Source: an uncultured Olsenella sp.
Lineage (GTDB): Bacteria; Actinomycetota; Coriobacteriia; Coriobacteriales; Atopobiaceae
Reading direction: 5' to 3'
Length of the DNA: 64,000 bases
Assembly: GCA_949290055.1 (NCBI GenBank)
Contig: CASEQJ010000003.1
Coordinates: 1-64,000, forward strand
A program made the position numbers and the translations under genes. The first letter of the stretch is position 1. The number at the start of each line of letters is the position of its first letter. Shown one piece after another: positions 1 through 6,989 of the stretch. The notes below the pieces were generated by a model, which saw only the letters and a list, made by a program, of their open reading frames with translations, searched no databases and was not told the DNA's origin.

Positions 1-162
1 CGCCGCGAGTTCCGCAGCCGCGCCCTTTGCGGCGAGGACCTGTCTGAGCGCCGGAGGTTGGCCCCGCCGGGGCGGCGGCAGATGTGTTACGACCCCGAAC
101 GTTCTTGTCGGCTGCTTGTCGTAGAATCAGGGCGTTGCTTTCGACGCAGAAAGGGATTGCAC

Positions 163-1878
163 GTGAAGCGTTATCAGAAGATGTCCGGGCTGTACGCGCC
201 CACGCTCAAGGAGGACCCGGCGGAGGCGGAGCTCGCAAGCCACCGCCTCTTGCTGCGCGCCGGCATGATCCGCAAGACCGCCGCCGGCCTCTACAGCTAC
301 CTGCCGCTCGCCTGGCGCTCTATCGCCAAGATCGAGGCCGTCATTCGTGACGAGATGGAGGCCATTGGCGCCCAGGAGATGATGGTTCCCGTCCTCACGC
401 CCGCCGAGCTCTGGCACGAGTCCGGCCGCTGGGACGCCTACGGCCCCGAGCTCATGCGCATTTCCGACCGTCACGGCCGCGAGTTCGCCCTGGGTCCCAC
501 GCACGAGGAGACGTTCACCGACCTCGTGAAGAACGAGCTGCGCTCCTACAAGCAGCTGCCCTGCACGCTCTACCAGATCCAGGACAAGTTCCGCGACGAG
601 ATGCGCCCGCGCTTTGGCCTCATGCGCGGCCGCGAGTTCATAATGAAGGACGCCTACAGCTTCTCCGCCACGCAGGAGTCGCTCCAGGAGTGCTACGAGC
701 AGCAGAAGGCCGCCTACGCGCGCATAGCCGAGCGCTGCGGTCTCTACGCCCTGCCCGTCGTGGCCGACTCCGGCCAGATCGGCGGCGACACCTCCGTGGA
801 GTTCATGGCGCTCGCCGACTCCGGTGAGGCCGAGCTCGTCTGGTGCGACTGCGGCTTTGCCGCCGACGTCGAGGCCGCCGCGACCAAGGTGCCCGTGACC
901 GAGGGCCCCGGAGACGGCACGCTCACGAAGGTCCACACGCCCGGCCTGGGCTCGATCGAGGCCGTGGCGGACTTCTTCGGCTTTCCGGAGAACGGCACGC
1001 GCAAGTCGCTCGCCCTCGTTGCCGAGGACGGCACCAACGTCGTGGCCATTGTGCCCGGCGACCACGAGCTCAACGAGATCAAGGCGGGCAAGCTCTTTGG
1101 CGCCTACCACCTCATGACCGACGAGGAGCTCGAGCTCGTCGGCCTGCACAAGGGCTTCATCGGGCCCGTGGGCCTGCCCGAGGGCGTGCGCCTGGTCTGC
1201 GACGAGTCCCTGCGCGAGAGCCAGAGCTGGACCTGCGGCGCCAACGAGGTGGACTACCACTTCACGGGTGCCAGGCCCGGCCGCGACTTCACGGTCGACG
1301 AGTGGGCCGACCTCGTGAGCGTCAAGGCCGGCGACCCCTGCCCGCACTGCGGGGCGGCGCTCAGGAGCGCACGCGGAATCGAGGTCTCCCAGGTCTTCCA
1401 GCTCGGCACCAAGTACTCCGAGGCCATGGGCGCCACCTTCGCGGACGAGGACGGCGTGGAGCGCCCGTTCCTCATGGGCTGCTACGGCATCGGCGTCTCT
1501 CGCACGCTGGCCGCCGTCGTGGAGCAGCACAACGACGAGCACGGAATCTCCTGGCCCGTCTGCGTGGCGCCCTACGAGGTCGAGGTCGTGCCGCTTGCGG
1601 TGAACGACGACGTGGTGACGCCGGTTGCCGAGAGGGTCGTGAACGAGCTTTGCGCCGCCGACCTCGAGGTTCTTCTCGACGACCGCAAGGAGCGCCCCGG
1701 CGTCAAGTTTGCCGACGCCGACCTGATCGGCATTCCGTACCAGGTGATCCTGGGCAAGCGCGGCGTCTCGAACGGCATGGCCGAGGTCAAGGTCCGCGAG
1801 AGCGGCGAGCGCTTCGACGTTCCCATGGACGAGCTCGTCTCCTGGCTCAGCGAGCGCGTCGTCCCCGCCCGCGCCTAG
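163..1878 (+). CDS. proS: Prolyl-tRNA synthetase, bacterial type
   Basis: Class II aminoacyl-tRNA synthetase that charges tRNA-Pro in the cytoplasm; 571 residues, the usual length of the bacterial form with an inserted editing domain. Motif 2 lies at residues 143-160 (FRDEMRPRFGLMRGREF) and motif 3 at about 439-448 (GCYGIGVSRT). The YbaK-like editing insertion occupies roughly residues 225-390 and the anticodon-binding domain the C-terminus. I chose the GTG at 163 because AAAGGG lies seven bases upstream and the reading frame before it has no family similarity; the ATG at 181 is the alternative. The 162 bases upstream show no complete gene. The tRNA-Pro(GGG) substrate is encoded at 36236. Confidence 0.97.
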   Translation: MKRYQKMSGLYAPTLKEDPAEAELASHRLLLRAGMIRKTAAGLYSYLPLAWRSIAKIEAVIRDEMEAIGAQEMMVPVLTPAELWHESGRWDAYGPELMRISDRHGREFALGPTHEETFTDLVKNELRSYKQLPCTLYQIQDKFRDEMRPRFGLMRGREFIMKDAYSFSATQESLQECYEQQKAAYARIAERCGLYALPVVADSGQIGGDTSVEFMALADSGEAELVWCDCGFAADVEAAATKVPVTEGPGDGTLTKVHTPGLGSIEAVADFFGFPENGTRKSLALVAEDGTNVVAIVPGDHELNEIKAGKLFGAYHLMTDEELELVGLHKGFIGPVGLPEGVRLVCDESLRESQSWTCGANEVDYHFTGARPGRDFTVDEWADLVSVKAGDPCPHCGAALRSARGIEVSQVFQLGTKYSEAMGATFADEDGVERPFLMGCYGIGVSRTLAAVVEQHNDEHGISWPVCVAPYEVEVVPLAVNDDVVTPVAERVVNELCAADLEVLLDDRKERPGVKFADADLIGIPYQVILGKRGVSNGMAEVKVRESGERFDVPMDELVSWLSERVVPARA

Positions 1879-1889
1879 ATTTACCCTTC

Positions 1890-1916
1890 GTGCCCCGGTA
1901 CTTCTCGCCGGGGCAC
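1890..1916 (+). terminator. Terminator-like hairpin after proS
   Basis: GTGCCCCGG and CCGGGGCAC form a perfect nine-pair stem with a nine-base loop, 11 bases after the proS stop codon. It is followed by CGTTCT rather than a true T run, so termination may be partial and the next gene may be reached by read-through. Confidence 0.5.
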
Positions 1917-1938
1917 CGTTCTATCGAGAGGAAGCCTC

Positions 1939-2967
1939 ATGAGCTACGCCGATCTCGCCGCGGCCGCTCGCGGAAACATCGGGCCCTTCTGCAAGGCGTG
2001 CCCCGTCTGTGACGGGCGCGCGTGCGCCGGCGTCATGCCGGGGCCCGGCGACAAGGGCGTCGGGCGCGTGGCGCACCGAAACTGGGAGGCCTGGCAGGGG
2101 CTTCACGTCAACATGGACACCCTGCACGAGCCCTTCTCGGCCGACACGCGCACGTCCGTGCTGGGGCGCGAGCTCTCGCTTCCCGTCATGATTGGCCCCG
2201 TGGGCGACGTTCAGCGCCACTACGGCGAGAAGTACGACACCGTCTCGTACAACCGCTGCGTCCTCGAGGCCGCGGCGGGGGAGGGGACGCTCGCCTGGAC
2301 GGGCGACGGCCTCGACGCCTCCATCATGACCGAGGCGTGCGACCTCATTGGCGAGCTCGGCGGTCGCGGCGTCCCCACGGTGAAGCCCTGGGACGAGAAG
2401 ACCATGGACGCCAAGCTCGACCAGGCGCTCGCGGCTCGCCCCGCGGCCGTCGCCATGGACATAGACGCCGCCGGCCTGCCGTTTCTGCGCGGACAGGTGC
2501 CCCCCGCGGGCGCGAAGTCGGCGACGCAGGTCTCGGCGGTCGTCGCGCGCTGCCACGAGGCGAGCGTGCCCTTTGTGCTCAAGGGCGTTATGACGCCGTC
2601 TGCGGCCGTGAGAGCCGCCGAGGCGGGCGTCGACGCCATTGTGGTCTCCAACCACGGAGGGCGCGTGCTCGACGGCACGCCGGCCACCGCTGAGGTCCTG
2701 CCCGAGATCGCGGGCGCCGTGCGCGGGTCGGTGACGGTTCTTGTGGACGGCGGCGTCAGGAGCGGCCTCGACGTGTTCCGCGCGCTCGCCCTCGGCGCGG
2801 ACGCGTGCCTCGTGTGTCGCCCGTTCGTCGTGGCGGCCTTCGGCGGGGGAGCCGACGGCGTGCGCGCCCTCCTCGCGCAGCTTCGCTCCGAGCTTGCGGA
2901 CGCAATGGAAATGTGCGGCGCGGCGGGCGTGCGCGAGGTCACGCGTGACATGATTTGGTCCCGTTAG
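1939..2967 (+). CDS. FMN-dependent alpha-hydroxy-acid oxidase/dehydrogenase family protein
   Basis: 342 residues with the TIM-barrel signatures of the L-lactate oxidase/glycolate oxidase family. The FMN-contacting lysine is near residue 215 (FVLKGVMT), the SNHGGR block with catalytic His239 and substrate-binding Arg242 follows, and the phosphate-binding VDGGVRSG and ALGADA segments come after. The substrate is likely a small 2-hydroxy acid but cannot be read from the sequence. An odd feature is the N-terminus, with Cys18, Cys21, Cys24 and Cys29 (C-x2-C-x2-C-x4-C), which classical family members lack and which could bind an iron-sulfur cluster or zinc. A GAGAGGAAG ribosome-binding region precedes the ATG. 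It sits between proS and a tRNA promoter, so its operon partners are unclear. Confidence 0.82.
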   Translation: MSYADLAAAARGNIGPFCKACPVCDGRACAGVMPGPGDKGVGRVAHRNWEAWQGLHVNMDTLHEPFSADTRTSVLGRELSLPVMIGPVGDVQRHYGEKYDTVSYNRCVLEAAAGEGTLAWTGDGLDASIMTEACDLIGELGGRGVPTVKPWDEKTMDAKLDQALAARPAAVAMDIDAAGLPFLRGQVPPAGAKSATQVSAVVARCHEASVPFVLKGVMTPSAAVRAAEAGVDAIVVSNHGGRVLDGTPATAEVLPEIAGAVRGSVTVLVDGGVRSGLDVFRALALGADACLVCRPFVVAAFGGGADGVRALLAQLRSELADAMEMCGAAGVREVTRDMIWSR

Positions 2968-2998
2968 CAGGTCAAACGCGAGTTCTTCAAAAATGTTG

Positions 2999-3026
2999 TT
3001 GACCCTGACGCCCGGTCTGGTATAGT
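2999..3026 (+). promoter_or_regulatory. Sigma-70-type promoter of tRNA-Ala
   Basis: TTGACC (2999-3004) and TATAGT (3021-3026) are separated by 16 bases. The predicted start is about ten bases before the mature tRNA at 3044. Confidence 0.75.
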
Positions 3027-3043
3027 TGCTTACGCACCAACGC

Positions 3044-3119
3044 GGGGATATAGCTCAGTTGGGAGAGCGCGTGACTGGCAGTCACGAGGTCAGGGGTTCG
3101 AACCCCCTTATCTCCACCA
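3044..3119 (+). tRNA. tRNA-Ala (GGC), copy 1
   Basis: 76 bases including an encoded CCA. The acceptor stem GGGGATA/TATCTCC contains the G3-U70 wobble pair that is the alanine identity element. The anticodon loop CTGGCAG gives anticodon GGC, reading GCC, the favoured alanine codon of this GC-rich genome. The gene is identical to the copy at 3762. Confidence 0.97.
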
Positions 3120-3129
3120 TGCAAATGAG

Positions 3130-3155
3130 GGCGGCGGCTTTGGTCGCCGCCTTTT
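3130..3155 (+). terminator. Intrinsic terminator between tRNA-Ala and the CAT-anticodon tRNA
   Basis: GGCGGCG and CGCCGCC flank an eight-base loop and are followed by TTTT. The next tRNA begins only seven bases after the T run, with no room for its own promoter, so that tRNA would depend on read-through. Confidence 0.7.
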
Positions 3156-3161
3156 CAGTAA

Positions 3162-3237
3162 GGGCTCGTGGCGCAACGGTTAGCGCAGGGGACTCATAAT
3201 CCCTGGGTTGCAGGTTCGAATCCTGCCGGGCCCACCA
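3162..3237 (+). tRNA. tRNA with CAT anticodon (elongator Met or Ile2)
   Basis: 76 bases with encoded CCA. The acceptor stem is GGGCTCG/CGGGCCC and the anticodon loop CTCATAA gives CAT. It lacks the C1-A72 mismatch and the three anticodon-stem GC pairs typical of initiator tRNA. Elongator methionine and lysidine-modified Ile2 tRNAs cannot be separated reliably by eye; C4-G69 is compatible with Ile2. Confidence 0.92.
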
Positions 3238-3247
3238 GAGAGCTTTC

Positions 3248-3281
3248 GACCCGGTCGTCGGTTGGTGACCGGGTCGTTTTT
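3248..3281 (+). terminator. Intrinsic terminator after the first tRNA pair
   Basis: GACCCGGTC and GACCGGGTC form a perfect nine-pair stem, followed by a G and five T residues at 3277-3281. Confidence 0.85.
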
Positions 3282-3300
3282 GTAACGCCGTGTCCGGTGA

Positions 3301-3616
3301 GTCTGGGAATCGCCGCCCTTGTCCGTTGGCATTCTAAGAATCGAGGTTCTTGGCGCCAGCGCTTCTAGGAATTGGCGGGCTTGTCGCCTGCGCTTCTAGG
3401 AATTGACGGGCTTGTCGCCCTTGCTTCTAAGAATTCGTGCCTTTGTGTTGATTTAGAGCATGCGAGAAGGACAAGGTTGGAGGTTTCTAGAACCAAACGA
3501 AACAAACGTCGCGATTCCCAGAACCGCTCAGGACAAGGGTCAAGTTTTCTAGAAGCGCACCTTACAAGGGTCAAGTTTTCTGGAAGACGACCGAACAAGG
3601 TCGCGTATTCTTGGAA
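3301..3616. repeat. Phased repeat array: five direct plus five inverted 31-bp units
   Basis: Five units starting at 3301, 3332, 3363, 3394 and 3425 each begin with a TTCTAGGAAT-like block and carry CTTGT about 18 bases later. Five units in the opposite orientation carry ACAAG and end in a TTCTAGAA-like block whose last base falls at 3492, 3523, 3554, 3585 and 3616. All steps within each block are exactly 31 bases. The two blocks face each other around a GCATGC palindrome near 3460. The copies are diverged, so this is not a recent duplication. The 400-base spacer between the two tRNA clusters contains no credible gene. Confidence 0.9.
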
Positions 3617-3663
3617 GCGCGTCCGCGTCTCAAAAATTTTCTCGTGCCATGCGCGCGGAGTTC

Positions 3664-3672
3664 TGCTAGGAT
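3664..3672 (+). promoter_or_regulatory. Possible extended -10 promoter of tRNA-Val
   Basis: TGCTAGGAT lies 12 bases before the tRNA-Val gene and reads as an extended -10 element. I see no good -35 hexamer at the usual distance. Confidence 0.35.
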
Positions 3673-3684
3673 AGGTCCTCGCAC

Positions 3685-3759
3685 GGGCGATTGGCTCAGG
3701 GGTAGAGCACTTCCTTCACACGGAAGGGGTCGCTGGTTCGAATCCAGCATCGCCCACCA
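3685..3759 (+). tRNA. tRNA-Val (CAC)
   Basis: 75 bases with encoded CCA. The acceptor stem is GGGCGAT/ATCGCCC and the anticodon loop TTCACAC gives CAC, reading GTG. It is separated by two bases from the following tRNA-Ala, so both are processed from one transcript. Confidence 0.96.
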
Positions 3760-3761
3760 GC

Positions 3762-3837
3762 GGGGATATAGCTCAGTTGGGAGAGCGCGTGACTGGCAGT
3801 CACGAGGTCAGGGGTTCGAACCCCCTTATCTCCACCA
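3762..3837 (+). tRNA. tRNA-Ala (GGC), copy 2
   Basis: Base-for-base identical to the tRNA at 3044, including the G3-U70 pair and encoded CCA. It shares a transcript with tRNA-Val. Two identical alanine tRNAs 700 bases apart flank the repeat array and could support recombination or gene conversion. Confidence 0.97.
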
Positions 3838-3846
3838 AACGTTCAA

Positions 3847-3877
3847 GGGCCGTCGGACAAGTCCGACGGCCCTTTTT
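3847..3877 (+). terminator. Strong intrinsic terminator after the tRNA-Val/Ala pair
   Basis: A perfect 12-pair stem, GGGCCGTCGGAC with GTCCGACGGCCC and a two-base loop, is followed by five T residues. It also separates the tRNAs from the convergent acyltransferase gene, which ends at 3896. Confidence 0.93.
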
Positions 3878-3895
3878 CCTGCGCGCTCCGGCTAC

Positions 3896-5776
3896 CTAGC
3901 GACCCGTGACGGCGCGGCGCAGCATGGCCACGTAGGCGTCGGCGCCCTCCGGCCTGAGGTGGGTGCCGTCATCCCAGAAGTACTCGTCGTGACCGGCGCT
4001 CGTGCCATACCAGTCCACGACCTCGACGTTTTCGTACTCGGTGGCGATCTGGTTGTAGAGCGCGTTGTTGCGGTCCTGCTGGGCTCCGGGCACGCGCGTG
4101 TTGACAAGAAGGACGCGGTGGTTGTCGCCACAGGCGTCGATCAGCGCGCGCACGCTCTCCTCGGTCGCCGGACCGTTGCTTCCAAGGGCATAGATCACCA
4201 CGGGCGCGTCGTGGCCGGCCGCCGCGCAGCTCCGGTAGACGTCCACGCCGACCGTGAGCTGGCGGCTGATCGCGGAGTCCATCCACCCGTTCGGGAAGAT
4301 CTCGTAGAAGCGGTCCTGCGCACCGAGCGAGACGGAGTCGCCCACGAGCAGCACGCGGGCGTCGGTGACGCCCGTCTCGGGGTCCACGGTGTAGTCTGCG
4401 GGATCCGGGACCGCGGGCTCCTCCTCTGCCTCCTCCTCTGCCTCCTCTGCCGGCTCGTCCTCGGCCGGCTGCTCCGAGGACTCCCGCTGCTGCTCCTCGA
4501 CGGGCACGCCGCCCTGGCTTGCGTCCACCGGAACAAGGGCGAGAACGAGAAGCGCGCACGCGGCGAGCGCAAAGAGCGCCACGCGGACACGGGTGAGGCC
4601 CATGACCCACGGCCTGCCCTCGCCCTTCTCGACAAAGACGTGTGAGGCGACGCTCACGGCAAGGATCAGCGCAAATTCGAGCACCCAGCCCCACCAGGGA
4701 AGCTCCGTCGTGCGCGTCGCGGGGTTCATGACGAGCAGCAGCGGGTAGTGCCACAGGTAGAGCGAGAAGGACACCGCGCCGGCGGCAACGAGCGGGCGAA
4801 GGCCGAGCACGTGCGAGAGCACGCCCCCCTCGCGGCACACGGTGCCCACGAGGACCGCCGAGAGAAGCGCGGCGACCAGCGTGCCGCCGTAGTAGGTGAG
4901 CGGCGAGAAGCCGTCAATGAGAAGGCACATGACGAGGAGAAGAACGAGCGCGCCGGCTCCGGCCGCCTCGTAGGACCACCAGGGGAGGGGGCGAGACCCG
5001 TCCTCGTCACGGTCGGGCAGCGAGAGGTCCCAGCCGCGGCCCTCGGTCGCGAGCGCGCAGAGGGCGCCGACCAGAAACTCGGCCGCACGGGTGTCGGGGC
5101 CGTAGTAGACACGACTCGTGTCGGCAGGGTCGTAGAGAACCGCCATGGCAACCGCCGAGGCGAGCGCCAGCGCCCCGACAACCCCGAGCAGGGCCCCACG
5201 CCCGCGGCAGAGCTTTCGCAGCAGGAGGAGCAAGAGCGGCCAGACCAGGTAGAACTGCATGGTCACGCCAAGGAACCAGAGGTGGGTCAGGGGAGAGGGG
5301 AGCCCGGCCGCGGCGAAGTAGGGCACGTCGCTCACTATGTAGTGAATGTTCTCGAAGAAGAGGAGGGCGCTCAGCGCGTCGGACTTCAGCTTAGGGACGA
5401 GCGCGTGCGAGAAGACCGCGCAGAGCACGATCGTGACGCCCACGACGGCGACCACCGAGGGAACGAGGCGCGCCAGGCGACGCAGCAGGAAGCGAGGGTA
5501 GTCGAGGCGACCCTCTCGAGCGAGCTCGCGGTCGAGCGAGAGCGTCGTGAGGTAGCCGGTCAAAACAAAGAACACGGACACGCCGAAGAAGCCGCCGGGC
5601 AGCCACGAGGGGTCGGCGTGGTAGAGCACGACCGCGGCAATGGCGAGCGCGCGAACGCCCTCGAGCGCGGCGACCCTGCGCCCGGGGTGCGTCTGCTCTG
5701 GCGCCGCGCCGCGCCGGCGCCAGGCGCCCGTGCGCTCCGACCTCGTATCCAAAACATGAGCACCCTGACGCTCCAT
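3896..5776 (-). CDS. Membrane acyltransferase with C-terminal SGNH domain (OatA/OafA-like)
   Basis: 626 residues. The N-terminal acyltransferase-3 domain has about ten hydrophobic segments (opening near ALEGVRALAIAAVVLYH) and should carry acetyl groups across the membrane. A Glu/Ala/Pro-rich linker at about residues 435-465 joins it to a periplasm-side SGNH esterase-like domain starting near 470, with GDSVSLG as block I and the catalytic DGTHL near the C-terminus. This is the architecture of peptidoglycan O-acetyltransferase OatA; a polysaccharide substrate is also possible. The start is uncertain: I chose the ATG before RQGAH; a GTG two codons upstream is possible. The open frame continues far upstream, but that part is antisense to the epimerase. 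Divergent from the epimerase gene. Confidence 0.87.
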   Translation of the reverse strand: MERQGAHVLDTRSERTGAWRRRGAAPEQTHPGRRVAALEGVRALAIAAVVLYHADPSWLPGGFFGVSVFFVLTGYLTTLSLDRELAREGRLDYPRFLLRRLARLVPSVVAVVGVTIVLCAVFSHALVPKLKSDALSALLFFENIHYIVSDVPYFAAAGLPSPLTHLWFLGVTMQFYLVWPLLLLLLRKLCRGRGALLGVVGALALASAVAMAVLYDPADTSRVYYGPDTRAAEFLVGALCALATEGRGWDLSLPDRDEDGSRPLPWWSYEAAGAGALVLLLVMCLLIDGFSPLTYYGGTLVAALLSAVLVGTVCREGGVLSHVLGLRPLVAAGAVSFSLYLWHYPLLLVMNPATRTTELPWWGWVLEFALILAVSVASHVFVEKGEGRPWVMGLTRVRVALFALAACALLVLALVPVDASQGGVPVEEQQRESSEQPAEDEPAEEAEEEAEEEPAVPDPADYTVDPETGVTDARVLLVGDSVSLGAQDRFYEIFPNGWMDSAISRQLTVGVDVYRSCAAAGHDAPVVIYALGSNGPATEESVRALIDACGDNHRVLLVNTRVPGAQQDRNNALYNQIATEYENVEVVDWYGTSAGHDEYFWDDGTHLRPEGADAYVAMLRRAVTGR

Positions 5777-5815
5777 TGTCACCGTCGCATTCTTCCGTCG
5801 CTCTCTTGCCGGAAC

Positions 5816-5821
5816 ATTATA
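5816..5821 (-). promoter_or_regulatory. Possible -10 element of the acyltransferase gene
   Basis: On the minus strand the divergent 105-base spacer holds a perfect TATAAT about 40 bases before the chosen start codon. No convincing -35 is seen. Confidence 0.4.
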
Positions 5822-5881
5822 GACCCGCTTCGCGAGCGGTTCGTATACCATGCACCTAGCCGTTGAGATTGGGGGTTTGCC

Positions 5882-6961
5882 ATGAGGGTCACCAACGTGA
5901 GGATCGAGAGGTTCTCGGCGCCGCTGAAGAAGCCGTTTAGCGTCGCGTACGGAACCATGGACAGCGCTGACAGCTGGATCGTCAGGGTCGAGACCGACGA
6001 GGGGATCTACGGTCTTGGTTCGGCCGCGCCGCTGCCCTTTGTCACGGGCGAGACCATGGACACCTGCCGCCTCGTGCTCGAGGACCTCGCCAAGGCCCTC
6101 GTCGGCGCCGACGCGCTCGACATTCAGGGCGCCCACGCGATCATGGACGCCCGCATTCACGCCAACGGCTCGGCAAAGTGCGCCTTTGACGTCGCGCTTC
6201 ACGATATTGCCGGAAAGCACCGCGGCCTGCCCGTGTGGCGCCTTCTGGGAGGCGACGACCCGGTTGTGGTCAACGACATTACCGTCGGCATTGACACACC
6301 GGAGAACATGCGCCGCGAGGCGGAGCGCTGCGTCTTTGACCTTGGCTTCAGAATCCTCAAGGTCAAGATCGGGCTCGACCTCGACCACGACCTCGAGGCG
6401 CTTCGTGCCATACGCTCGAGCGTTGGAGACGACGTCCGCATGCGCGTGGACGCCAACCAGGGGTACACGGTCGAGACCGCGCTCGCCGCGCTCACGGAGC
6501 TCGAGTCGCTCGGGGTCGACGCGGCCGAGCAGTTCCTTCCGTGGTGGGACTTCGAGGGGGCGGCCGAGCTCATGCGCAGAAATGACACCTCGGTCAGGCT
6601 CATGCTCGACGAGTCGATTCACGACGCCCACGACGCGCAGCGCGCGGCGGGTCTTCGCGCCGCCGACTTCTTCAACATTAAGCTCATGAAGTGCGGAGGC
6701 CTCTTCGGCGGCGCTCAGATCGCGGACGTCGCGGAGCAGGCTGGCGTGGGCTGCATGGTCGGGTGCATGATGGAGAACAAGATCAGCCTCACGGCCGGAA
6801 TAAGCCTCGTCGCCGCAAAGAGCGCCATCGTCGAGGCGGACTGCGACAGCTTCACCTTCTTCGTGGGCGACGACGACGGCATACCCGGCGGCTTTACGCG
6901 CGACGGCGGGACGTTCCGCCTGCTCGACGAGCCGGGCCTGGGCATAGAGCTGGACTTTTAG
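5882..6961 (+). CDS. Dipeptide epimerase (enolase superfamily, L-Ala-D/L-Glu epimerase type)
   Basis: 359 residues. The MLE/enolase-superfamily acid-base residues are visible: KVKIG with Lys160 and Lys162, metal ligands Asp190 (VDANQGY), Glu216 (AAEQFLP) and Asp243 (LDES), and Lys267 (NIKLMK) on the opposite face. This lysine pair is the pattern of 1,1-proton-transfer epimerases such as YkfB/YcjG, which invert L-Ala-D-Glu released from murein. The exact dipeptide is not readable. GGGGGTT before the ATG serves as ribosome-binding site. A serine peptidase-like hydrolase follows 28 bases later and the divergent neighbour is a likely wall O-acetylase, so cell-wall peptide turnover is a reasonable inference. 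Confidence 0.88.
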   Translation: MRVTNVRIERFSAPLKKPFSVAYGTMDSADSWIVRVETDEGIYGLGSAAPLPFVTGETMDTCRLVLEDLAKALVGADALDIQGAHAIMDARIHANGSAKCAFDVALHDIAGKHRGLPVWRLLGGDDPVVVNDITVGIDTPENMRREAERCVFDLGFRILKVKIGLDLDHDLEALRAIRSSVGDDVRMRVDANQGYTVETALAALTELESLGVDAAEQFLPWWDFEGAAELMRRNDTSVRLMLDESIHDAHDAQRAAGLRAADFFNIKLMKCGGLFGGAQIADVAEQAGVGCMVGCMMENKISLTAGISLVAAKSAIVEADCDSFTFFVGDDDGIPGGFTRDGGTFRLLDEPGLGIELDF

Positions 6962-6989
6962 CGGGACGAGAAGGACGAGGGGGCGCACC

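Noticed and set aside
3301..3616. CRISPR array
   Set aside because: The units are adjacent, degenerate and switch orientation half-way; there are no constant repeats separated by unique spacers and no cas genes.
3372..3674. Small open frames across the tRNA-spacer repeat array
   Set aside because: They run through the repeats, lack ribosome-binding sites and have no codon bias.
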